From: Methyloglobulus sp.
Lineage (GTDB): Bacteria > Pseudomonadota > Gammaproteobacteria > Methylococcales > Methylomonadaceae
Assembly (NCBI GenBank): GCA_013140405.1
Contig: JABFSV010000495.1
Location: forward strand, 1-15,253
Length of the DNA stretch: 15,253 nucleotides
Direction: 5' to 3'
Part shown: positions 7,486-14,682 of the stretch, piece after piece
Layout of the letters: every line of letters begins with the position of its first letter
Position numbering within the stretch: the stretch's first letter is position 1
Made by a program: the position numbers and the translations under genes
The notes under the pieces: generated by a model
What the model saw: the letters and a program-made list of their open reading frames with translations, nothing else
Told to the model about the DNA's origin: nothing
Databases searched by the model: none

Positions 7486-8219
7486 GATTCTACTCTGTTT
7501 GATAGCAGTGTTTGACACATTATTTTTGACTTAATGTGATTTGTAATTGTAAAAACGAAAAAACCTAATGACAGTAATAATTCAGCAGGTTCTTGATCTC
7601 TCCATATAACAAACTCACCTACTTTAAACTTATCAATTCCAAGAGTATTAACACCAAAGGGACTTATAAAACTAAAGTATGCATAAACCAAAAGAACTGC
7701 AAAAAAATATGGGCTGATAAAGCATTCTGGAATAACATAATTAATGATGTTGTCACTTTTCGTTTTTATATTACGCATAAAGAGACACCCGAATGTTCCA
7801 TATAAGCCAATCAGTATGTATGCCTTTTGTAAGTGAGTCTGAACAGGCCTTAAATTATGTATTGTGATTTCATTTTGTGAATTTTTATTATTAAGATATT
7901 GAGGTGTTTCAATGTTAAAAATTCTTTGACCCCAGCTTATTTCTTCAATGGAAACAAACAGAAGCCCAGCAAACAATATCAAATATAACGTGCCGTGCAG
8001 TATAAATCGATTGCTAATGAATCTTGTCGAAATAATGAGAGCCAATATAGATGAAAAAAAGTATAAAAAAGCCTGGATATATTCAATTATAGAGTCTTCT
8101 TGAATAATCAATGTATATGTGTTTGGTAGTGCTATTTTTATGCTTAAAAATAGAATAATATATATTATTGGGAATATAAATATAATTGTTTTTGTGTGAA
8201 TTTTAATTGGTTTTTTCAT
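7482..8219 (-). CDS. Multi-pass membrane protein of unknown function
   Basis: The 245-aa protein has about six predicted membrane segments: roughly residues 10-31, 44-67, 74-91, 132-148, 168-187 and 210-229. Conserved-looking polar motifs lie at their ends: EYIQ (46-49), EEISWGQRIF (92-101) followed by IETP, a NEITIHNL segment (116-123), and WRDQEPAELLLSLGFF (206-221). The EEISWGQRIF...ETP...HN pattern recurs in uncharacterised bacterial membrane proteins, so this is a real family, but I cannot name a function. Acidic and histidine residues at membrane borders would suit a metal-dependent membrane enzyme; that is speculation. ATG at 8219 is preferred over a TTG 11 codons upstream. No clear ribosome-binding site is seen. 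The gene is much more AT-rich than its neighbours, which suggests recent acquisition. Confidence 0.75.
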   Translation of the reverse strand: MKKPIKIHTKTIIFIFPIIYIILFLSIKIALPNTYTLIIQEDSIIEYIQAFLYFFSSILALIISTRFISNRFILHGTLYLILFAGLLFVSIEEISWGQRIFNIETPQYLNNKNSQNEITIHNLRPVQTHLQKAYILIGLYGTFGCLFMRNIKTKSDNIINYVIPECFISPYFFAVLLVYAYFSFISPFGVNTLGIDKFKVGEFVIWRDQEPAELLLSLGFFVFTITNHIKSKIMCQTLLSNRVES

Positions 8220-8561
8220 AATTGTATACCAGATGTTTAGCGTTGGAATCAATCCGATGGTGCGGCCTTTTTAATTTATGGCTTTCTGGTAATGCTGAAA
8301 TACTGTCTGTTCTTGAGCAACCCAAAGTTAACAATTTTCAATTTCCATTAAAAATTACTTGCATTTTATTGCAAACAGATGGTCTTCAATATACGTATAA
8401 ATACCTATGTTTATTGATATCAAGAATTGTTTTGCTCCATTTTGTGTGCGGGGTGGTGCTGTCCTAATTCTTCTACAGGGAATGGGGGCAGTTGTGGTAT
8501 GAACCGCGCCGGGTTTCTCGGAGGCTCCACTTTATGAGCAGTAGGGACGAAACCCCATTTT
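8220..8561. other. Intergenic stretch without recognised genes
   Basis: These 342 bp separate the starts of the AT-rich membrane gene and the end of hemW. The left half is AT-rich and matches the island. The right half, from about 8440, is GC-richer and contains short GC-rich words and imperfect stems. Open frames exist on both strands, but they lack ribosome-binding sites and credible protein character. No terminator with a T-run was found for hemW. Confidence 0.5.
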
Positions 8562-9695
8562 TCAAGAGATAAACTTCCCCAAAACCGTATCCAAAAAATC
8601 CCAGCCCTTATCCGTACACGCATAATATCCGCTTTCTAACGAGATCAAGCCTTGTTTCTGGCAATCTGACAATGCGGGTTGCAAGGTGCTTGCAGGTAAT
8701 CCAGTCATGTTTTGGTAATGGTTTAAGGTGAATCCGCTACGCAGCCGCAACTGGTTCATGATAAATTCCAGCGGCAATTCTTCAACAGAAATGGTTTGAT
8801 TACCCCCATTTTCTGATGGATTTTTTAGGTAAATCTCAGGGCTTTTGGGTTTAAAACTTCGGATGATTTGGTCGGGTAACACTAAACTGATCTTGCCATG
8901 TGCGCCTGCACCAATGCCTAAATAATCGCCAAACTGCCAGTAATTGACGTTATGGCGGCATTCCCGCCCAGCTTGGCTATACGCTGAGACTTCATATTGT
9001 TGATAGCCGTTATCGGCTAATAAGCCTTGGCAGTTTTTTTGTGTGGTAAAGATAAACTCATCATCTGGCAGTTTGGGTGGAAATTTATGGAATAAGGTGT
9101 TAGATTCCAAGGTTAACTGGTAGAAAGAAATATGCGTGGGTTTAAGGCTGATGGCTGTTGTTATATCGTGTTCGCTATCGCCAGGAACCGCGCCGGGCAA
9201 GCCGAACATCAAATCCAGGTTAAAATTTGTAAACCCCGCATGATGCGCTATTTCGGTGGCTTTAATGGCTTCACGCCCAGAATGGACACGCCCCAATCTT
9301 TTCAACAACCCTTCATTAAAGCTCTGTACGCCGATGGATAAGCGATTGATGCCCAAGGCATTGAACTCTTTAAACTTTGAGCTTTCAAAAGTTCCAGGGT
9401 TGGCTTCAAGGGTGATTTCTAAATCTTTTTCCAAAGCAACGCGTTGTTTAATGCCCGCTATCAATCGGTCTATAGCTTCAGGGGAAAACAGGCTGGGCGT
9501 GCCGCCGCCAATAAAAATGCTATGGATCGGGCGGGTGATTGCATAACGTTCAAGGTCAAAACCCAAATCATTGAGTAAAGCATCTATATACAATGATTCC
9601 GGCAAATCCGTTTTGGCGGCGTGTGAATTGAAATCACAATAAGGGCATTTTTTGATACACCAGGGGATGTGGACGTATAGGCTAAGTGGCGGCAA
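8562..9695 (-). CDS. hemW: Radical SAM heme chaperone HemW
   Basis: This 377-aa protein matches E. coli HemW (378 aa), a radical SAM protein related to coproporphyrinogen dehydrogenase HemN that acts in heme handling rather than porphyrin oxidation. The cluster motif CIKKCPYCDF (C13, C17, C20) carries the [4Fe-4S] ligands, with Phe in place of the extra Cys of HemN. FIGGGTPSLF (61-70), the EANPGT segment, GVQSF and the HemW signature CRHNVNYWQFGDYLGIGAGAH follow in the expected order, with a short C-terminal winged-helix-like region. The best start is a TTG at 9695, giving the usual N-terminus PPLSLYVHIPWC; a weak GAAGA lies upstream and no ATG or GTG is near. It diverges from the two-component operon. 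Confidence 0.93.
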   Translation of the reverse strand: MPPLSLYVHIPWCIKKCPYCDFNSHAAKTDLPESLYIDALLNDLGFDLERYAITRPIHSIFIGGGTPSLFSPEAIDRLIAGIKQRVALEKDLEITLEANPGTFESSKFKEFNALGINRLSIGVQSFNEGLLKRLGRVHSGREAIKATEIAHHAGFTNFNLDLMFGLPGAVPGDSEHDITTAISLKPTHISFYQLTLESNTLFHKFPPKLPDDEFIFTTQKNCQGLLADNGYQQYEVSAYSQAGRECRHNVNYWQFGDYLGIGAGAHGKISLVLPDQIIRSFKPKSPEIYLKNPSENGGNQTISVEELPLEFIMNQLRLRSGFTLNHYQNMTGLPASTLQPALSDCQKQGLISLESGYYACTDKGWDFLDTVLGKFIS

Positions 9696-9802
9696 AAGGG
9701 TCTTCAGGCGGTTTATTAATCTGACGTTCAGTTTAACATTAACGGCTTTATCCGAATAACAAACAACACTATTTATCTTGCGGCAACAGGCTTAGAATAA
9801 AT

Positions 9803-9819
9803 CTTAAGGCAGGGTTAAC
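9803..9819 (+). promoter_or_regulatory. PmrA/QseB-like regulator box
   Basis: CTTAAG-N5-GTTAAC (9803-9808 and 9814-9819) is close to the direct-repeat box bound by PmrA/QseB-type OmpR regulators (CTTAAK-N5-CTTAAK). A further half-site-like CTTAGA lies at 9791-9796. It is about 50 bp before the response regulator gene, which suits autoregulation of the operon, and it could also affect divergent hemW. Confidence 0.5.
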
Positions 9820-9868
9820 TTTTTTTGTTTACGTTGTGCCGGTTAATTGCAACTATTTGCGGGGTCAC

Positions 9869-10567
9869 ATGCGACTGTTACTGGTAGAAGATGATGAAAT
9901 ATTGGGCGATGGCCTTGCGGCTGGCCTAAAAATGGAAGGTTATGCCGTCGATTGGCTAACCAATGGCAAGCTGGCTGATGAAGCCTTAAAGATGAATTGC
10001 TACGAGCTGGTCGTCTTGGACTTGAACTTGCCCGATATGGATGGCTTATCTATTTTGCGGGCATTAAGGGCGCGTAAGGATGAAACGCCCGTGTTGGTGT
10101 TGACTGCCAAAGATACCGTACCTGACCGGGTAGAAGGTTTGGACAGCGGTGCGGATGATTTCGTCATCAAGCCCTTTGAGCTGGATGAAGTATGCGCTCG
10201 GTTACGGGCATTGGCGCGAAGGAACGAAGGTAGAAGTACGCCGACCATTGAATATAAAGGTTTAGTTCTGGATCCAGCTTCCCATCAAGTCACTCACAAC
10301 GGCGAAAAAGTGGAGTTATCCCAGAAAGAATTTGAGATTCTCAGTTTTCTGATGGGCAATATTGGTCGGGTGGTATCCCGCGCAAGGTTGGAGGAAAGTC
10401 TGTACTCATGGAGTTCCGATATCGAAAGCAATACAGTGGAAGTGCATATCCACTATCTCAGAAAAAAGCTAGACCCCGGCATTATCCGTACAGTCAGGGG
10501 CGTGGGTTATATTATTGATTCAGAAAGTGATGCGGATGCCGATTCTGATTCAGATGATGAAGAATGA
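9869..10567 (+). CDS. OmpR-family response regulator, QseB/PmrA-like, with acidic tail
   Basis: The 232-aa protein has an N-terminal receiver domain (about 1-115) with acidic pocket E8-D9-D10, phosphoacceptor D51 in VVLDLNLPDMDG, T79 and K101. A winged-helix DNA-binding domain follows (about 125-216), including SQKEFEILSFL, the SNTVEVHIHYLRKKL helix and RTVRGVGYII. Together these place it in the QseB/PmrA/TctD group. After the normal end of the domain, residues 218-232 form an unusual tail of only Ser, Asp, Ala and Glu. ATG at 9869 is preferred over a GTG at 9836 because GCGGGG is suitably spaced and the family starts at MRLLLVEDD. The stop overlaps the kinase start by 4 bp (ATGA), showing translational coupling. 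Confidence 0.93.
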   Translation: MRLLLVEDDEILGDGLAAGLKMEGYAVDWLTNGKLADEALKMNCYELVVLDLNLPDMDGLSILRALRARKDETPVLVLTAKDTVPDRVEGLDSGADDFVIKPFELDEVCARLRALARRNEGRSTPTIEYKGLVLDPASHQVTHNGEKVELSQKEFEILSFLMGNIGRVVSRARLEESLYSWSSDIESNTVEVHIHYLRKKLDPGIIRTVRGVGYIIDSESDADADSDSDDEE

Positions 10568-12171
10568 ATTTTTCACTACGGCAACTTTTGTTGGTCAGCT
10601 TGCTATCAGCCACCATGCTGATATGGGGCATTACGGCCTATATCAACTACTGGGTCACCCGCAATGAAGTTGCGGCGCTGTTTGATGCGGAACTGGCACA
10701 GTCGGGTAAGGTTTTGTTGGCTTTCTTGGATGGCTTGCCTCAGGACACCGCTCTCGAAGAACGCTTAAAGCTCGTCCAAACCAACGCGTTAATCCAAGAT
10801 AATGACCGGAAAATCGCCTTTCAGCTCAAGTCTGAAAATGACGGTTTGTTATTGCGGGGCAAGGGCAATTTAAAATTCCCCGTATTTGGCTTAAATGAGA
10901 CAAATAGTAAAGATCCCTTGTGGGATGTTTTCAATGACTTGCTAAAAGCAGATGCATTCGGTCATAAATACGAAAGTAAAATAGCCTTTCAGGTGTGGTC
11001 TAAGAATGATAACGTCTTGTTGCTGCGTTCAGAAAGTGCGCCTAAATTTGCTTTTTCTTCTTCTATTAGGGGACTCAGCGAAACGAACATAGACGACCAT
11101 TTATGGCATGTTTTCAGCATTACCAATGCCACTGGCGAATATGTGATACATGTCGGACAAAAGGAGGAGATACGTAATGAATTAATGGATGACATTTCCA
11201 GGCAATTAGTCACTCAGTTTCTGATTGGTTTACCTTTGTTAGGGATAGTCATCTGGTTCATTGTTGGCTATACCTTAAAGCCGCTTAATCGTTTAGAAAG
11301 GGCATTATCCAAACGCGAAGCAGGCTTCCTGAAACCCTTGTATACCAAAAAATTGCCCAAGGAAGTAGTGCCTGTTGTTAATGAAATCAATAATTTGTTT
11401 GCCCAGCTTGAACAGGCTTTTGAACATGAACGCCGGTTTACTGCCGATGCGTCCCATGAGCTACGGACACCGCTGGCTGGACTACTGACCCAAGCGCAAG
11501 TGGCGTTGCGGACGACGGATGAGGCAGTACGCAAGCAAGCGCTACTGCGGATTTCACAAGCCGTACACAGAATGACCAATATGGTGCAGCAATTACTGAC
11601 TTTTTCGCGTATCGAGTCCGGCAAAGAGTATCTTGCCAAAGAAATTACCTTGGTAAATCGCGAAATTATTCAGGTGATTGCTGAACTTGAACCCATAGCG
11701 CACAAAAAACGTATTCAGTTGGAATTTGTTGAAGAAAACGCCAAGCCGATTCTTGCCAATACCCAGCTCATTACTATCCTGGTCAGGAATATTATTGATA
11801 ATGCCATCAAATACACGCCCGCTGGCGGCAACATCATGATTTACCTGGAAGGAAGCGAAAAAAACCTGCAATTCAGGGTAGAAGACTCAGGCCCTGGAAT
11901 TCCACCAGATCAATACGAAAACTCCCTAAAGCGGTTTCACCGCTGCGTGGAAACGGCGCAAACTGCCCAAGGCAGTGGGCTGGGTTTTTCAATTGTTGAG
12001 CGAATTACCAGCATGTACGGTGCTGAATTAGCATTGGGCGTTTCCCAATTTGGCGGTTTGAAAGTTACCGTGAATTTCTCTGTACCCAAAAGCCAGGTGG
12101 ACAGCAAAGAAACCGAAATAGCGACCACTAAAAAAAAACAGCTAAAACTTAGAGTGATTCTCCAAAAGTAA
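10564..12171 (+). CDS. QseC-like sensor histidine kinase with duplicated periplasmic module
   Basis: The 535-aa kinase has a membrane segment at about 8-29, a periplasmic region at 30-215, and a second membrane segment at about 217-236. A short linker leads to a HisKA domain with phosphorylated H298 in SHELRTPLAG. The ATPase domain shows an N-box NIIDNAIKYTP (409-419), G1 DSGPGIP (441-447) and G2 GSGLGFSI (470-477). The periplasmic part resembles the QseC-type sensor domain but carries its core twice: residues 82-123 and 138-184 both run R/S-KIAFQ, then LLLR, then a G-L-x-E-T-N segment and a W-x-V-F end. This explains a length well above the roughly 450 aa usual for QseC. The C-terminus ends in a basic tail (KKKQLKLR). 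It pairs with the overlapping upstream regulator; the stimulus is unknown. Confidence 0.93.
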   Translation: MNFSLRQLLLVSLLSATMLIWGITAYINYWVTRNEVAALFDAELAQSGKVLLAFLDGLPQDTALEERLKLVQTNALIQDNDRKIAFQLKSENDGLLLRGKGNLKFPVFGLNETNSKDPLWDVFNDLLKADAFGHKYESKIAFQVWSKNDNVLLLRSESAPKFAFSSSIRGLSETNIDDHLWHVFSITNATGEYVIHVGQKEEIRNELMDDISRQLVTQFLIGLPLLGIVIWFIVGYTLKPLNRLERALSKREAGFLKPLYTKKLPKEVVPVVNEINNLFAQLEQAFEHERRFTADASHELRTPLAGLLTQAQVALRTTDEAVRKQALLRISQAVHRMTNMVQQLLTFSRIESGKEYLAKEITLVNREIIQVIAELEPIAHKKRIQLEFVEENAKPILANTQLITILVRNIIDNAIKYTPAGGNIMIYLEGSEKNLQFRVEDSGPGIPPDQYENSLKRFHRCVETAQTAQGSGLGFSIVERITSMYGAELALGVSQFGGLKVTVNFSVPKSQVDSKETEIATTKKKQLKLRVILQK

Positions 12172-12211
12172 TCTTGGTCATAAAGATCTTTCAGTTAAAC
12201 CAGAATATCGC

Positions 12212-12308
12212 CATCTCGGCAGGGATTGCCAAGATCCAGAAGCCACAGATGGCAAGCGATGAACACATCCCTGTGGCCTGGATTCCGGCAGTCCATGCTG
12301 GAATGACG
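12212..12308. repeat. REP-like imperfect inverted repeat
   Basis: Arms at about 12217-12239 and 12278-12301 are complementary at roughly 17 of 23 positions (CTGGATnnnGGCAnTCC type). A perfect inner stem, GCCACAG (12242-12248) with CTGTGGC (12271-12277), lies between them. The right arm, with its GGAATGACG end, resembles the dispersed hairpin words common in proteobacterial genomes. It fills the gap between the converging kinase and fumarylacetoacetate-hydrolase-family genes, where a long stem could limit read-through both ways. No T-run follows it. Confidence 0.65.
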
Positions 12309-12349
12309 TTGTTGCTGAAACATCTTTATAATCAGGAAAATAATTGTAT

Positions 12350-13204
12350 TTACGGTTCTTCAATCACAGGATTGCTGAGCTTGCCGATACTTTCAATTTC
12401 AACCGTTACGGTTTGCCCTGGTTTTAGATAACCCCGTGGCTCCATCTTTACGCCAACGCCACTTGGCGTTCCCGTACTGATGACATCCCCTGGCTCCAAA
12501 GTCATAGCTTGCGACAAGTAAGCGATCATCTCATAGCAGTTAAATAGCATGTGACGGGTGTTGGAATTCTGCCGCAATTCTTCATCCACCCAGGTTTTGA
12601 TGTTGAGATTATGCGGGTCGCTGATTTCGTCGCTAGTCACAATCCAAGGCCCTAGCGGCCCACAGGTGTCGAATGATTTTCCTACCGTAAATGTGGGCGA
12701 ACGAAATTGCCAATCCCGTACTGAAACATCGTTGGCTATCGTATAGCCAGCAATCACCTTATAAGCCTCATCAATTGGCACATGGCGGCAACGCTTGCCG
12801 ATGACAAACGCCAATTCGCCTTCATAATCCAGCTTGTCAGATACTTTGGGTAGGTGAATGGCATCGCCGTTACCAATCACGCATGTGCTTTGTTTGGTAA
12901 AAAAGCTGGGGAATTCTGGCCTGTCACGTCCGGTTTCGGCGATATGGTCGGCATAGTTAAGGCTGATAGCCAGATATTTTCCTGGCCTGGGTATTGGGGC
13001 TTGTAATTTGACTTCTGCTAAAGGAATCCGGTGGTTACCGCTAGCAATGCGTTTGTGCATGGCTTGCAATGCGGGTTCCCCAGCCGAGATAAAATTAATC
13101 ATTGCCGCTGGAATATTCAACTCGCCAACGCCATCAACAACCTCATCGCCAACCACCGCGCCAAAACGGGAGTAATTGTTATGGGAAAAAGTGACTAATT
13201 TCAT
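12350..13204 (-). CDS. Fumarylacetoacetate hydrolase family protein
   Basis: The 284-aa protein is a bacterial FAH-superfamily enzyme. These enzymes cleave or isomerise carbon-carbon bonds of 2-oxo acids in a metal-dependent manner; relatives include acylpyruvases, oxaloacetate decarboxylases and homoprotocatechuate-pathway isomerase/decarboxylase. Metal ligands E128 and E130 (DYEGELAFVIG) and D159 (ANDVSVRDWQ) are present. So are the active-site NYADHIAE segment (83-90), GKSFDTCGPLGP (175-186) and TGTPSGVG (244-251). The N-terminal 70 residues form the usual small domain. Ureidoglycolate lyase is an annotation often given to such sequences, but no allantoin genes are nearby, so the exact substrate stays open. 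The ATG at 13204 has no clear ribosome-binding site. The gene diverges from rpe. Confidence 0.9.
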   Translation of the reverse strand: MKLVTFSHNNYSRFGAVVGDEVVDGVGELNIPAAMINFISAGEPALQAMHKRIASGNHRIPLAEVKLQAPIPRPGKYLAISLNYADHIAETGRDRPEFPSFFTKQSTCVIGNGDAIHLPKVSDKLDYEGELAFVIGKRCRHVPIDEAYKVIAGYTIANDVSVRDWQFRSPTFTVGKSFDTCGPLGPWIVTSDEISDPHNLNIKTWVDEELRQNSNTRHMLFNCYEMIAYLSQAMTLEPGDVISTGTPSGVGVKMEPRGYLKPGQTVTVEIESIGKLSNPVIEEP

Positions 13205-13270
13205 ATTATTAAGCCGAGGGATTCTGATTGAAAATTAGGGAAATTCTGAATAAGTTGATTCCATTCATGG

Positions 13271-13325
13271 TTCGACAAGCTCAGGACGAACGGAATCAAC
13301 CACCGTTCGTCCTGAGCTTGTCGAA
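13271..13325. repeat. Perfect 23-bp inverted repeat hairpin element
   Basis: Arms at 13271-13293 and 13303-13325 are perfectly complementary over 23 bp around a 9-nt loop. They contain the TTCGACAAGCTCAGGACGAA word seen as a dispersed repeat in many proteobacterial genomes. It sits in the 223-bp gap between the divergent FAH-family gene and rpe, upstream of the candidate rpe -10. Exact arm identity suggests recent insertion or ongoing correction. It may block transcription or extrude as a cruciform. Confidence 0.85.
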
Positions 13326-13380
13326 GGACATAATTAGAACCCACCGTATTGTAACCGAAGCCCAAAGCGCAAAAACAAGA

Positions 13381-13386
13381 TATAAT
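13381..13386 (+). promoter_or_regulatory. Candidate -10 box of rpe
   Basis: A perfect TATAAT lies 42 bp before the rpe start codon. No convincing -35 is found at 16-18 bp upstream. It is downstream of the 23-bp hairpin, so rpe transcription should not include that repeat. Confidence 0.5.
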
Positions 13387-13427
13387 TGCACAATTTGATA
13401 AGCAATTAATCTGAACGAGGAAAGAAC

Positions 13428-14102
13428 ATGAAGAACGAAAACTGGATTGCACCTTCCATCCTGTCTGCTAACTTCGCCAAATTGGGCGAGGAAGTCGATA
13501 ACGTATTGGCCGCTGGCGCGGACGTTGTCCACTTTGATGTAATGGACAACCATTTTGTGCCTAACCTGACCATCGGGCCCTTGGTTTGCGAAGCCTTGCG
13601 TAAACACGGCGTGACCGCACCGATTGACGTACATCTGATGGTCGAACCCGTAGACCGTATCATCCCTGATTTTGCCAAAGCAGGCGCGTCTATCATCACC
13701 TTCCATCCAGAAGGTTCCGTGCATATCGACCGCACCTTGCAATTGATTAAAGATTGTGGCTGTAAGGCTGGTTTGGTGTTCAACCCTGGCACGCCCTTAA
13801 GCCACCTGGATTATGTCATGGACAAGCTGGACATGATTTTGTTGATGTCGGTCAACCCAGGTTTTGGCGGACAATCCTTTTTGCCTTCTGCTTTAGGTAA
13901 GCTGCGTGAAGTGAGAAAACGTATCGACGACAGCGGCTTTAACATCCGCCTTGAAATCGACGGTGGTGTTAATGGTGCTAATATCGGTGCGATTAAAGCG
14001 GCTGGTGCGGATACGTTTGTTGCTGGCTCAGCTATTTTCGGCAAGCCGGATTATAAGGCAATTATTGACGAAATGCGGGCGGAGATGGCGAAGGTTGGTT
14101 AG
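13428..14102 (+). CDS. rpe: Ribulose-phosphate 3-epimerase
   Basis: This 224-aa TIM-barrel enzyme interconverts D-ribulose 5-phosphate and D-xylulose 5-phosphate in the pentose phosphate pathway, and in the ribulose monophosphate or Calvin cycle where present. Family signatures are APSILSANF (8-16), metal ligands H35 and D37 in [22 protein letters not shown] with H69, the phosphate-loop region [10 protein letters not shown] (142-151), and D178 in LEIDGGVN. Length is typical. The start is fixed by a GAGGAAAG ribosome-binding site just before the ATG. The following gene is unrelated accessory DNA, and no phosphoglycolate phosphatase or trpE follows, so it appears monocistronic here. Confidence 0.97.
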   Translation: MKNENWIAPSILSANFAKLGEEVDNVLAAGADVVHFDVMDNHFVPNLTIGPLVCEALRKHGVTAPIDVHLMVEPVDRIIPDFAKAGASIITFHPEGSVHIDRTLQLIKDCGCKAGLVFNPGTPLSHLDYVMDKLDMILLMSVNPGFGGQSFLPSALGKLREVRKRIDDSGFNIRLEIDGGVNGANIGAIKAAGADTFVAGSAIFGKPDYKAIIDEMRAEMAKVG

Positions 14103-14130
14103 TGGCCATTTATAAAAATGTTCAAGTTTT

Positions 14131-14514
14131 ATGGATGCTAATACAAATCCACAAGCTCCAACAGCTGTAACGAATTGGATCAAATGGCACGAAAACGAAA
14201 GCGAAGATAAGGTTAATATGCTTTTTGATCAAGTTGCTTCAAGAGAACTTATCTTGTCATTTCGATTTAGATGTGGGCTAGAAAAAAATGCCGTAGATCT
14301 TAAAAAGTATTTAGAAGTCGTTTCGGGGTGGCAATCAAATATTGAATCTTTGGAATGTCTTGGTGAACAGACTTTTAGTTTCTATGACGTAATTGGAATC
14401 GTAAACTTGGGCATAGTGGATAAAGAACGCCTTAATGGGTGGATACGTTATTCAATTAATATAAGTCACGAGTTCGGCTCTTGGTTAGATAATTGGGACA
14501 TTGTTGGTTCCTAA
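14131..14514 (+). CDS. Hypothetical 127-aa protein
   Basis: I do not recognise this protein. It is soluble-looking, with no signal peptide or membrane segment, and acidic. Its centre (about residues 45-70) is predicted helical and it ends in a Trp-rich segment (W103, W117, W121). The frame is intact but AT-rich, unlike rpe just before it, and no clear ribosome-binding site precedes the ATG. It lies 28 bp after rpe and next to a repeat element and vapBC, which suggests accessory origin. It could be an immunity- or defence-type small protein, but nothing in the sequence shows that. Confidence 0.55.
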   Translation: MDANTNPQAPTAVTNWIKWHENESEDKVNMLFDQVASRELILSFRFRCGLEKNAVDLKKYLEVVSGWQSNIESLECLGEQTFSFYDVIGIVNLGIVDKERLNGWIRYSINISHEFGSWLDNWDIVGS

Positions 14515-14565
14515 ACCTTGTAAGACTCGTCAAATGTAGCATCGTAACTCGTAAGATGCGCCGAA

Positions 14566-14654
14566 AGTAGGATGTGCCGAGGAACGAGGCGCATCGATCG
14601 AGAAAACAATTCTGACGCGAATGATGCGCTTCACTTCGTTCAGCACATCCTACT
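14566..14654. repeat. 89-bp palindromic repeat element, copy 2
   Basis: Perfect 12-bp terminal inverted repeats AGTAGGATGTGC (14566-14577) and GCACATCCTACT (14643-14654) enclose the same GGATGTGCCGAG and GCGAATGATGCG words as the copy at 7426-7485. An inner inverted pair, GCGCATC (14589-14595) and GATGCGC (14623-14629), is absent from the shorter copy. A possible decayed third piece lies just upstream: GCATC (14539-14543) with GATGC (14555-14559), where GATGCGCC (14555-14562) mirrors GGCGCATC at 14588-14595. The element ends 29 bp before vapB, so it may affect that operon's expression. Confidence 0.8.
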
Positions 14655-14682
14655 GCCCAACTTGAATTTATATGGAGTGAAT

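Noticed and set aside
8430..8465. GCACCA/TGGAGC words resembling nitrogen-control (NtrC) sites
   Set aside because: Spacing and second half-site do not match the NtrC consensus, and no sigma-54 TGGCAC-N5-TTGC promoter is present nearby.
8222..8623. Open frames on both strands between the membrane gene and hemW
   Set aside because: They lack ribosome-binding sites, the minus-strand frame runs into the hemW C-terminus, and their composition does not look like protein.
9836..9868. Upstream GTG start adding 11 residues to the response regulator
   Set aside because: The ATG at 9869 has a better-spaced GCGGGG and gives the family-typical N-terminus MRLLLVEDD.
14572..14682. In-frame N-terminal extension of the VapB antitoxin
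   Set aside because: It would translate the palindromic repeat element; the ATG at 14683 has its own ribosome-binding site and begins exactly at the ribbon-helix-helix strand.
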